From DATKIY01 sp963726755 (GTDB lineage: Bacteria > Actinomycetota > Actinomycetes > JAHEKZ01): DNA of 64,000 nt. The notes under the pieces were generated by a model. It had not been told where the DNA came from, made no database searches, and saw only the letters and a list, made by a program, of their open reading frames with translations. This document shows positions 55,352-63,863 of this stretch, piece after piece; the first letter of the stretch is position 1; each line of letters begins with the position of its first letter. The DNA lies in contig CAVSDB010000003.1 in assembly GCA_963726755.1 (NCBI GenBank), forward strand, positions 806,001-870,000, read 5' to 3'. The position numbers and the translations under genes were made by a program.

Positions 55352-56320
55352 ATGTCTTGGATGGTGACCGGCGGGGCCGGCTATATCGGTGCGCACATCG
55401 TTCGTTCGCTGCGTCAGCAGGGGTTCAACGTCGTCGTGCTCGACGATCTGTCAACGGGTGAGGCGCGTAAGATTCCCTCTGACGTCACGTGCGTGGAAGC
55501 ATCTGTGCTTGACCGAGGGACTGTCGAACGTGCCCTTGCCGAACACGAAGTAACCGGTGTTGTCCACATGGCCGCCAAGAAGGCGGTTGGCGAATCTGTC
55601 GAGAAGCCGCTGCACTATTACCGAGAGAACGTCGACGGCCTGCTCTCGCTACTCGAGGCGATGACCGAAGTTGGTGTCACCAACATGGTCTATTCGTCGT
55701 CTGCCGCCACGTTTGGCATGCCAGACACCCTCGATCAACTCACCGAGAAGTACGACTGTCATCCGATCAACCCCTATGGCGAAACCAAGCTCATCGGCGA
55801 GTGGTTGATGCGCGACGTCGCGGCCGCCCACGGCCTGAACTGGTTGTCGCTTCGGTACTTCAACGTGGCGGGTGCAGGGGGTCCAGAACTCGGCGACACT
55901 GGCGTCTTCAACCTGATACCTATGGTCTTTCGGGCGCTGTCTCAGGGGAAGAACCCGCAGGTTTTCGGTGATGACTACCCGACTCCGGACGGGTCCTGCA
56001 TCAGGGACTACATCCACGTAAGCGATCTCGCGGACGCTCACGTGGCGGCCGTCCAACGTTTGGAGCAGGGTCCCGCCGCTGATATCTACAACGTCGGACG
56101 CGGCGAGGGGGTGTCGGTCAAGGAGGTCATGGCCGAAGTCCGTAAGGCAACTGGCATCGACTTCACGTACGACGTCGTACCCCGCCGGCCAGGTGACCCG
56201 GCACGGCTCGTAGCCTCCCCCGACAAGATCCGAGCAGCGCTTGGCTGGACCGCAACGTTGGATCTGTCGGAGATGGTCAGCAGTGCGTGGGAAGCGTGGC
56301 AGGCCTACCCACCTGTTTGA
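55352..56320 (+). CDS. galE: UDP-glucose 4-epimerase
   Basis: Interconverts UDP-glucose and UDP-galactose. The 322-residue SDR-fold enzyme has VTGGAGYIGAHIVRSL, VHMAAKKAVGESVEKPL, YSSSAATFG (catalytic Ser) and NPYGETKLIGEWL (Tyr-x3-Lys), plus the GDDYPTPDGSCIRDYIHVSDL sugar-binding stretch. ATG 55352 lies six bases after TACCCT (55340-55345), indicating a leaderless start. It stands inside the purine cluster without a functional link to it. Confidence 0.94.
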   Translation: MSWMVTGGAGYIGAHIVRSLRQQGFNVVVLDDLSTGEARKIPSDVTCVEASVLDRGTVERALAEHEVTGVVHMAAKKAVGESVEKPLHYYRENVDGLLSLLEAMTEVGVTNMVYSSSAATFGMPDTLDQLTEKYDCHPINPYGETKLIGEWLMRDVAAAHGLNWLSLRYFNVAGAGGPELGDTGVFNLIPMVFRALSQGKNPQVFGDDYPTPDGSCIRDYIHVSDLADAHVAAVQRLEQGPAADIYNVGRGEGVSVKEVMAEVRKATGIDFTYDVVPRRPGDPARLVASPDKIRAALGWTATLDLSEMVSSAWEAWQAYPPV

Positions 56321-56374
56321 TCGCTCCCCGGTAGACTGAGGGCAAATCCCGCCCCCGAGCAGTCGGAGCAGCCA

Positions 56375-56614
56375 GTGCCTCGCGTCGTGGTCGACGTCAT
56401 GCTCAAATCGGAGATCCTCGACCCTCAGGGTCAGGCCGTTCAAGGTGCGCTCGGACGCCTCGGCATAGGTGGGGTCAGCAGCGTCCGGCAGGGAAAGCGC
56501 TTCGAGATCGAATTCGAAAGCGCGGTGGACGACGCTCAACTTGAACAGATTGCCAGCACGCTGCTGGCCAATACCGTTATTGAGGACTATTCGGTCCGGG
56601 TTGAGGACGCTTGA
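56375..56614 (+). CDS. purS: FGAM synthase subunit PurS
   Basis: The 79-residue small subunit bridges PurQ and PurL in the multi-protein FGAM synthase. It has RVVVDVMLKSEILDPQGQAV and GVSSVRQGKRFEIE with the DYSVRVED end. The GTG start follows a TAGACT box at 56332-56337. Its TGA overlaps the purQ ATG (TGATG). Confidence 0.92.
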   Translation: MPRVVVDVMLKSEILDPQGQAVQGALGRLGIGGVSSVRQGKRFEIEFESAVDDAQLEQIASTLLANTVIEDYSVRVEDA

Positions 56615-57291
56615 TGTCCGCTCGCATTGGCGTTGTCACCTTCCCAGGTTCATTGGATGACCGCGATGCGCAGCGTGCCATCAGGCTGGCTGGGGCAGAT
56701 GCGGTAGCGCTTTGGCATGGCGATTCCGATCTAAGCGGCGTAGATGCTGTGGTGCTGCCGGGTGGTTTCTCGTACGGCGACTACCTACGTTGCGGTGCCA
56801 TCGCACGCTTCTCCCCGGTGATGGAGTCGGTGATCGTCGCAGCCAATGGTGGGATGCCGGTACTAGGGATTTGTAATGGATTTCAGATTCTCTGCGAGTC
56901 GCATCTGTTGCCCGGTGCACTGATACGAAACGACGTCCGCAAGTTCGTCTGCCGTGACCAATGGCTACGTATTGAGAACGCGTCGACCCTGTGGACCAGT
57001 GAGTACGAGCCGAATCAAGAGATCCTTGTCCCCTTGAAGAACGGTGAGGGCGGGTTCGTTGCAGACGACGCGACGTTGGACTTGCTCGAACGTGAGGGAC
57101 GCGTTGTCGCTCGGTACTTGCATGACAATCCAAACGGTTCCTACCGCGACATTGCTGGAATCACCAATGAGCGGGGCAACGTCGTCGGTCTGATGCCGCA
57201 CCCCGAACACGCTGTCGAACCGTTGACCGGCCCTACCACCGATGGGTTGGTGTTCTTCACCTCGGTCATCAAGAGCCTCGTTAACGCATGA
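56614..57291 (+). CDS. purQ: FGAM synthase subunit PurQ
   Basis: Class I glutaminase subunit supplying ammonia to PurL. ATG 56614 is used rather than the TTG at 56611. Catalytic Cys is in VLGICNGFQILCES; the His/Glu pair is in LMPHPEHAVEPL. The start overlaps the purS stop, and the stop overlaps the purL start. Length is about 225 residues, normal. Confidence 0.96.
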   Translation: MSARIGVVTFPGSLDDRDAQRAIRLAGADAVALWHGDSDLSGVDAVVLPGGFSYGDYLRCGAIARFSPVMESVIVAANGGMPVLGICNGFQILCESHLLPGALIRNDVRKFVCRDQWLRIENASTLWTSEYEPNQEILVPLKNGEGGFVADDATLDLLEREGRVVARYLHDNPNGSYRDIAGITNERGNVVGLMPHPEHAVEPLTGPTTDGLVFFTSVIKSLVNA

Positions 57292-59573
57292 ACGACAGGG
57301 TTAACGAAAGAGTTTCCGACACCGTCAAGCACGCCGAGGCGTCACCCGAGATCGAGCAGCCGTTCGCCGAGCTAGGGCTCAAACTCGATGAGTACGAACG
57401 GATTCGCACGATTCTTGATCGGCGTCCGACCAGCAGCGAGCTGGCCATGTACTCAGTCATGTGGAGTGAGCACTGCTCGTATAAGTCGAGCAAGGTTCAC
57501 CTTCGTCAGTTTGGCGAAAAGATTCCCGCAGAAGCCGAAGACGTCATGCTCGTCGGCATCGGAGAGAACGCTGGTGTCGTCGACGTCGGCGATGGACTCG
57601 CAGTCACGTTCAAGATTGAGTCACACAACCATCCGTCGTACGTCGAGCCGTACCAGGGAGCGGCGACCGGCATCGGTGGAATCGTGCGCGACATTCTGAC
57701 GATGGGCGCGCGGCCGATAGCTGTGATGGACCCGCTCCGTTTCGGACCCGCCGATGCTCCAGACACGCACCGGGTGCTGCCTGAAGTCGTCGCTGGCATT
57801 GGCGGGTATGGCAACTGCTTAGGACTGCCGAATGTTGGCGGCGAAGTGGTGTTCGACGAGACCTATCTGGGTAACCCTCTGGTCAATGCGCTGTGCGTGG
57901 GTGTTGTCCCGCACGATCGCATTCAGTTGTCTGCGGCGTCTGGAGTCGGCAACCACATCGTGTTGTTTGGAGCGAAGACGGGTGGCGACGGAATCGGCGG
58001 CGTTTCGGTGCTTGCGTCCGAGACGTTCGATCAGGGGGGTCCGAGCAAGCGTCCGAGCGTGCAGGTTGGCGATCCCTTTGCTGAGAAGGTTTTGATCGAG
58101 GCGTGCCAGGAATTGTTTGCACAGGGACTCGTCGTTGGCATTCAAGATCTCGGAGGCGCGGGCATCTCGTGTGCAACGTCCGAGATGGCGAGCAACGGCG
58201 AGGGAGGCATGCACGTCTGGTTAGACCGTGTTCCGCTGCGCGACTCGACGCTTGCACCCGAAGAGATTCTGATGAGCGAGTCTCAGGAACGTATGTGTGC
58301 TGCTGTCTCCGACGAAAAGCTTGACGAGTTTATGGCCGTCTGCCGCAAGTGGGATGTTGAGGCGGTGGTGATCGGAGTCGTGACTGACACCGGTCGGCTG
58401 ACGGTCGAATGGCACGGCGATCAGATCGTTGATGTGCCGCCCAAGACGGTTGCACACGAGGGTCCGGTATACGTCCGTCCGTTCAGCCGCCCCGAGTCGC
58501 TGGATGCACTGCAGGCGGATGCTCCGACTTCGCAACGCTTAACGCGACCATCGGGCGCCGACGAGTTGCGTGAGACTTTGTTACAGATGATTGCGTCGCC
58601 GAATCTTGCGTCGAAGTCTTGGGTCACCGACCAGTACGACCGTTACGTCATGGGTGACACAGTGCTCGCTCAGCCCGAGGACTCGGGAGTGCTGCGAATC
58701 GCGGACGATGGCCGTGGCGTCGCAGTGAGCACCGATGGCAACGGACGTTGGTGCCAACTCGATCCGTACGAAGGCGCCAAACTCGTCCTCGCAGAGGCGT
58801 ATCGGAATGTCGCAACGACGGGTGCGAAACCGTTGGCCGTGACGAACTGTCTTAACTTCGGCTCGCCCGAGGACCCGAGCGTCATGTGGCAGTTTGCCGA
58901 AACAGTGCGAGGGCTAGCAGACGGTTGCCTCGACCTCGGCGTACCGGTGACTGGCGGCAACGTCAGTTTCTACAACCAGACTGGTGACGTCGCGATCCTC
59001 CCGACCCCCGTCGTTGGAGTGCTCGGTGTCATTGACGACGTTGAGCGGCGGACGTCCATGGCGTGGAGTACCGATGGTGAGTCGATCCTGTTGCTCGGCG
59101 CGACGCGTGATGAGTTCGGGGGATCGGAGTGGGCGCACGTAGTCCATGGGCACCTCGGGGGTACACCGCCGACTGTCGACCTGGCAACCGAGCGCCAAGT
59201 CGCTGAGGTACTTGTCTCTGGGTCTCGCGATGGTTGGGTCACGGCCGCACACGACGTCTCTGTGGGGGGCCTCGCGCAGACGCTGGTCGAGATGGCGTTG
59301 CGCAGTGACGTCGGCGCGCGAATCGATCTACCCGAAGGCGTTGATCCATTCGTGATGCTGTTCAGTGAGTCAGCGACTCGCGTTGTGGTTGTCGTCCCGC
59401 GTGCGGAAGAACACCGCGTCACCGACATGTGCGTCGAGCACAACGTAGCTGTTACGCAAATTGGTGTTGTCGACTCGACGCTTCGAGCTTTGGAGTTCGC
59501 TGGACAGTTCTCGGTCCCGCTCTCGCAGTTGCGGACGGCGTCCGACGCGACGTTCGCGGCGTTGTTCGACTAG
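57288..59573 (+). CDS. purL: FGAM synthase subunit PurL (small type)
   Basis: The ATP-dependent subunit makes FGAM from FGAR. At 761 residues it is the small PurL that needs PurS and PurQ. It has YSVMWSEHCSYKSSK, SHNHPSYVEPYQGAATG, GIQDLGGAGISCATSE and the second-half VTGGNVSFYNQTGD and AAHDVSVGGLAQTLVE. ATG 57288 overlaps the purQ stop. Confidence 0.97.
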   Translation: MNDRVNERVSDTVKHAEASPEIEQPFAELGLKLDEYERIRTILDRRPTSSELAMYSVMWSEHCSYKSSKVHLRQFGEKIPAEAEDVMLVGIGENAGVVDVGDGLAVTFKIESHNHPSYVEPYQGAATGIGGIVRDILTMGARPIAVMDPLRFGPADAPDTHRVLPEVVAGIGGYGNCLGLPNVGGEVVFDETYLGNPLVNALCVGVVPHDRIQLSAASGVGNHIVLFGAKTGGDGIGGVSVLASETFDQGGPSKRPSVQVGDPFAEKVLIEACQELFAQGLVVGIQDLGGAGISCATSEMASNGEGGMHVWLDRVPLRDSTLAPEEILMSESQERMCAAVSDEKLDEFMAVCRKWDVEAVVIGVVTDTGRLTVEWHGDQIVDVPPKTVAHEGPVYVRPFSRPESLDALQADAPTSQRLTRPSGADELRETLLQMIASPNLASKSWVTDQYDRYVMGDTVLAQPEDSGVLRIADDGRGVAVSTDGNGRWCQLDPYEGAKLVLAEAYRNVATTGAKPLAVTNCLNFGSPEDPSVMWQFAETVRGLADGCLDLGVPVTGGNVSFYNQTGDVAILPTPVVGVLGVIDDVERRTSMAWSTDGESILLLGATRDEFGGSEWAHVVHGHLGGTPPTVDLATERQVAEVLVSGSRDGWVTAAHDVSVGGLAQTLVEMALRSDVGARIDLPEGVDPFVMLFSESATRVVVVVPRAEEHRVTDMCVEHNVAVTQIGVVDSTLRALEFAGQFSVPLSQLRTASDATFAALFD

Positions 59574-59595
59574 CTGTAGCTGGAGGAGCGAGCGG

Positions 59596-60372
59596 GTGGC
59601 GTCACTGGTGACCGTATGTGATGCGTACCTTGAACAGTGGGCGGAGTTTCGTCGCTGGTGTGCGACGTTGGAACAAGGTGTCGTCGATGAGCCTTCGTCG
59701 GTCCCGGGTTGGTCGTTGCTCGATCTGGTCTCGCACTTTGTGCGGGTGTCAGAGACCGTGTCATTCGCGGCCAGCAGGCCATCGACGAAACAGCCGTTGA
59801 CCGTGTCGGAGTACGTCGCGTCGTATCGCGACGTTGCACAAGCAATCGCTGACGAGTCGCGTGTGCATGCCAGCGGATTCGACGACGTTTTGGCTGAGCT
59901 TGACCGTAGCGCCTTGGATGCGAGTCGGGCGCTGAGCGACGGGACGTTGGAATTCGCGACCGTCGTCGAACCACGACGTGGCCCGATTCGGTGGGGCGAC
60001 TTCGTCAGGACTCGATGTATCGAGCTCGCCGTCCACGTCGACGACCTGGTGCGTTCTCCCTCGGTGCCCGATGGGCCCGCCGCAACCGCGTCTTGTCTTA
60101 AGGTCGCGACTCGCGCTCTGGCACAAGTACTGGGCGAGCGGGCCCCCGGCCGAAGTGTCGAGGTCCGCGTACCGCCGTATGCGGCTATTCAGGTGATCGA
60201 CGGACCCAGACACACGCGAGGAACTCCAGGTGCCGTCGTCGAGTTGGCTCCCGTGACCTTCATGCGGCTAGCCGCTGGGCGGGTGAGTTGGGCTGACGCC
60301 GTCGATACCGGGGATGTCCTCGCAAGCGGAGAGCGGACTGACCTGAGCCCGTGGCTACCGCTCCTCGGCTAG
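59596..60372 (+). CDS. Maleylpyruvate isomerase family protein (mycothiol-dependent type)
   Basis: GTG 59596 follows GGAGGAG at 59582-59588. The 258-residue protein has the DinB-like four-helix N-terminal domain with VPGWSLLDLVSHFVRV (a metal-binding His) and GDFVRTRCIELAVHVDDLVRS, then a sterol-carrier-like C-terminal half ending RVSWADAVDTGDVLASG. The family includes mycothiol-dependent isomerases and many uncharacterised enzymes. It follows purL by 22 bases and may be co-transcribed. Confidence 0.8.
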   Translation: MASLVTVCDAYLEQWAEFRRWCATLEQGVVDEPSSVPGWSLLDLVSHFVRVSETVSFAASRPSTKQPLTVSEYVASYRDVAQAIADESRVHASGFDDVLAELDRSALDASRALSDGTLEFATVVEPRRGPIRWGDFVRTRCIELAVHVDDLVRSPSVPDGPAATASCLKVATRALAQVLGERAPGRSVEVRVPPYAAIQVIDGPRHTRGTPGAVVELAPVTFMRLAAGRVSWADAVDTGDVLASGERTDLSPWLPLLG

Positions 60373-60382
60373 TCGAGCGGAG

Positions 60383-60455
60383 GTTTTCCACAGGATGACT
60401 GCGGAGTTTGTTGCACCAGGAGGGGAGAGCGCGTCGTTCTTAGGAAAAGGGTGGG
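60383..60455 (-). repeat. Dispersed intergenic repeat, copy F (full length)
   Basis: In minus orientation it begins TCCTAAGAACGACGCGCTCT, contains TGGTGCAACAAACTCC and ends TGTGGAAAACC. It starts 11 bases after the preceding gene's stop. It is the most divergent full copy. Confidence 0.8.
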
Positions 60456-60621
60456 CGTGAGGGGCGGGGTTGGTAACGATTGGTGACGAATTAGGGGTTG
60501 GCGTGGGGGTGTTCGTGGCGCGGTACTGGTCCTTCAGCGTAGATTCCGAAGGCCTCGTCCCTCGTTCCTCGATCGCGGCCCGGTAGGGCGAGAAGCCTGG
60601 TAGGCCAGAAGAGAGTGAGCG

Positions 60622-61692
60622 ATGACCGAAGCTGCGGTGGTGGAGCCACCCGAAACGGCCGTCTCGCTGCGTGGGCTCACCAAACACTTCGGTGACGTCG
60701 CGGCGGTCGATGGCGTCGACCTGGACATCTTTGATGGCGAGTTTCTCACTTTGCTCGGGCCGTCCGGGTCAGGAAAGACGACTGTATTGCGGCTGATCGC
60801 CGGCTTTGAGTTTCCCGACAGCGGGACGACACTGCTTTCGGGCGCGGACGTCACTCGCCTCGCGCCGTTCGACCGTGATGTCAACACCGTCTTTCAGGAC
60901 TATGCATTGTTCCCGCATATGACGGTCTTGCAGAACGTCGAGTACGGCCTGCGCGTCAAGCATGTTCCGAAAGCAATTAGACGGCAGCAAGCTGAAGAAG
61001 CGCTGGCGAGCGTCCAGTTGGCTGGTTTCGAGAGCCGCAAGCCCGCTCAGATGTCCGGGGGACAACGGCAACGTGTCGCGTTGGCCCGGGCATTGGTCAA
61101 CCGACCCAAAGTGCTGTTGCTCGACGAACCTCTGGGGGCTCTCGACCTCAAGCTGCGTGAGCAGATGCAAGTCGAGCTCAAGCAGTTGCAGCGACAAGTT
61201 GGCATCACCTTCGTGTTCGTCACGCACGACCAAGAAGAGGCATTGACGATGTCCGATCGCATCGCAGTCTTCAACGCAGGTCGAATCGAGCAGATTGGAT
61301 CGCCCGCCGACGTCTATGAGCGGCCAGCGACCCCGTTCGTGGCAGGGTTCGTGGGCACTTCGAATCTGTTGACCGGTGACGCGGCTCGCAACGTGCTCGG
61401 CAAGGCCGGGACCTTCTCAGTGCGGCCCGAGAAGATCCGGATCGCCAAGGTTGGCACCGAGCCCGGGCCGGACGAGGACGCGGCGCCGGGCACGGTTCGC
61501 GAAGTCGTCTACGTTGGCTCGGCCACCAGGTTTCTCGTGGACCTAGACGCAGGGGGAAGTCTCATGGCCCTTCAGCAGAATATGCACGCCTCCTCCATGG
61601 ATGTGCTTGAGTATCGCGACCAACGGATCACGCTGGTGTGGAACAAGGCGCATGAGTTCCCGGTGGGAGAGTCAACGCACCGCAATGACTAG
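60622..61692 (+). CDS. potA: Spermidine/putrescine-type ABC transporter ATPase
   Basis: The 356-residue ATPase energises an uptake system. It shows Walker A GPSGSGKTTVLRL, Q-loop VFQDYALFPHMTV, signature MSGGQRQRVALARAL, Walker B LLLDEPLGALD and H-loop FVTHDQEEAL, with a C-terminal TOBE-like domain. The 166 bases between repeat copy F and the ATG hold no other gene. It heads an operon with a lipoprotein binding protein and two permeases. Polyamine specificity is inferred from family and gene order. Confidence 0.88.
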   Translation: MTEAAVVEPPETAVSLRGLTKHFGDVAAVDGVDLDIFDGEFLTLLGPSGSGKTTVLRLIAGFEFPDSGTTLLSGADVTRLAPFDRDVNTVFQDYALFPHMTVLQNVEYGLRVKHVPKAIRRQQAEEALASVQLAGFESRKPAQMSGGQRQRVALARALVNRPKVLLLDEPLGALDLKLREQMQVELKQLQRQVGITFVFVTHDQEEALTMSDRIAVFNAGRIEQIGSPADVYERPATPFVAGFVGTSNLLTGDAARNVLGKAGTFSVRPEKIRIAKVGTEPGPDEDAAPGTVREVVYVGSATRFLVDLDAGGSLMALQQNMHASSMDVLEYRDQRITLVWNKAHEFPVGESTHRND

Positions 61693-61731
61693 TTCGGCGC
61701 CGGCGCCGAACAGGAACAAAGGAGAAGCCAG

Positions 61732-62936
61732 ATGCGCGGCAGGCGGTTAAGCAAGATCGCGTCAACCAGTGTCGTAGTGGCACTTGTGGTGGTGGGCTGC
61801 GGCACCAGTGATGAGAGCAGTTCCGGTGCAAAGCCGACTCCGCCGGGTATGACAGCCCAGAAGACGCTCGGCGACGGTGAGGGCGCCGTCAACATCTTGG
61901 CGTGGCCAGGCTACGCAGAGGACGGCAGCACGGACAAGAGCGTTGACTGGGTGACGCCGTTCGAGCAAGCGACTGGCTGTGACGGCCACCATCAAGATCG
62001 CCAACACGTCCGACGAGATGTTCACCCAAATGGGCACCGGACAGTACGACGTCGTGTCGGCGTCGGGCGACTCTTCGCTGCGAATGATCTACGCCGGAAA
62101 GGTCGCACCCGTCAACACCGACCTGTTCACCAACTGGGCTGACATCGCGCCGTTCCAGAAGGACCAAGCGTGGAACTCGGTCGGTGGTGTTCCCTATGGG
62201 ATCCCGCACGGGTGGGGCGCCAACCTTTTGGGCTATCGCACCGACAAGGTGGACTCACCGCCCGACCTCGTGGAGTGTGTTGTACGACTCGAACACGCCT
62301 TACGCCGGGAAGACTGGAGTCTACGACTCGCCGACCGACGGCATTGCGGCCGCCGCTGTTTACCTAATGTCGACGCAACCTGACCTTGGGATCAAGAATC
62401 CGTATGCATTGGATCAGGATCAGTTCGACGCGGCCGTCGCCTTGGCCAAGCAGCAGAAGCAGGTCACCGGGCTCTACTGGAGTGCGTACACCGACGCGCA
62501 GAAGGCGTTGGAGAACGGCACGACTGTGGTCGCCACGACTTGGCAGATCATCGTGAACCTCGCCCAGGCCAACAAGGCTCCGGTCGACGCGGTACTGCCT
62601 GATGAGGGAGCGACCGGCTGGGCGGACACCTGGATGCTTGACGCCCAAGCTCAGCACCCAAACTGCGGCTACATGTGGATGAACTGGATCACGAACCCAG
62701 ACATCCAGGCGCAGGTTGCTGAGTGGTTCGGCGAGGCGCCAGCCAACCTCAAGGCCTGCGACGAGACCACTGATCCGAAGCACTGCGATACCTTCCACGC
62801 GGCTGACGCGCCGTACTTCGACAAGATTTGGTTCTGGTCGACTCCGCAGACCGCCTGTCTCGATGGGCGCACCGATGTCGAGTGTGTCCCCTACAACGAG
62901 TGGACCAAAGCCTGGAGTGACATTAGAAACAGCTGA
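61732..62936 (+). CDS. potD: Polyamine-type ABC substrate-binding lipoprotein, two frameshifts
   Basis: AAAGGAG precedes the ATG. The signal ends in a lipobox, VVVGCGTS. The reading frame runs through GAVNILAWPGYAEDG, breaks near 61978 and resumes as VTATIKIANTSDEMFTQMG. It breaks again near 62270 and resumes as VLYDSNTPYAGKTGVYDSP, ending SDIRNS at 62936. Both breaks are single extra bases; the repaired protein has about 400 residues and a PotD/PotF-like fold. The intact flanking operon suggests a functional gene and sequence errors. Confidence 0.78.
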
Positions 62937-63856
62937 CGAAGAGCAGCTGACGTCCCAGGTGACAACAGCAACAGCCGACACCCGCCGCCCCGGAATCGGG
63001 CGGCGGGTGTCGGCTGCGCTGTATCGCCGACCGCGGCTACGGCTGACCGGTCTGCTGGCAGCACCGTTGTCCTGGCTGGTCCTGATCTACTTCGCCGCGC
63101 TCTTCTGCGCTGCTGGCGACCGCGTTCTTCACGATCGACGAACTCACCAGTGCTGTCGTCCGCAACTTCACTTTCGACAATGTCAAGGACGTCTTCACCG
63201 ATCCGACGTACTGGCGGGCCACTGGACGAACGATCGTCATCGCGGCTTCGGTGACCGTCATCGACATGCTGCTGGCGGTACCGATGGCCTATTTCATGAC
63301 CAAGGTGGCACCAGCGCGCTGGCGAAACCTGCTGGTGGCGTTGGTCGTCACGCCACTCTGGGCGTCATACCTGGTCAAGGTCTATGCCTGGCAGACCATG
63401 GTCCAGCCGGAGAGCGGAGTCATCGCCTGGGCGTTGAAGCCGCTGGGCATCCCGGGTCCTGGGTATGGCGTGGTGGCGGTGGTCCTCACCCTGTCTTACC
63501 TCTGGCTGCCGTACATGATCCTTCCGATCTACGCCGGCATGGAACGGCTACCTGATGCCCTGGTGGACGCATCGGGCGACCTGGGCGGACGACCGTGGCG
63601 GACCTTCCGGTCCATCACGCTGCCGATCATCTACCCGTCAATCGTGGCCGGATCGATCTTCACGTTCTCGCTCAGCATGGGCGACTACATCACCGTCCAG
63701 ATCGTGGGCGGCAAGACGCAGATGCTCGGCAACATCGTCTACCAGAACTACACGGCGAACCTGCCCTTCGCGGCCGCAGTGGCGCTCATCCCAGTCATCG
63801 TGATGCTCATTTACTTGGCGTTGGTCCGACGCACCGGTGCGCTGGAGAACCTGTGA
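62917..63856 (+). CDS. potB: ABC transporter permease (PotB-like), one frameshift
   Basis: The best start is GTG 62917 inside the end of potD; a later GTG is possible. The first helix LLAAPLSWLVLIYFAALF leads into a break near 63105, and the next frame carries LLATAFFTIDELTSAVV and VTVIDMLLAVPMAYFMTKV. The EAA-like loop is DALVDASGDLGGRPWRTF and TLPIIYPSI. One extra base explains the break; the repaired length is about 313 residues. Eight bases separate its stop from the potC start. Confidence 0.75.
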
Positions 63857-63863
63857 GTGCCCG

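Noticed and set aside
61978..62270. Programmed ribosomal frameshifting in potD
   Set aside because: No slippery sequence or stimulatory structure is evident, and the same single-extra-base pattern occurs in unrelated genes, so sequence error is simpler.
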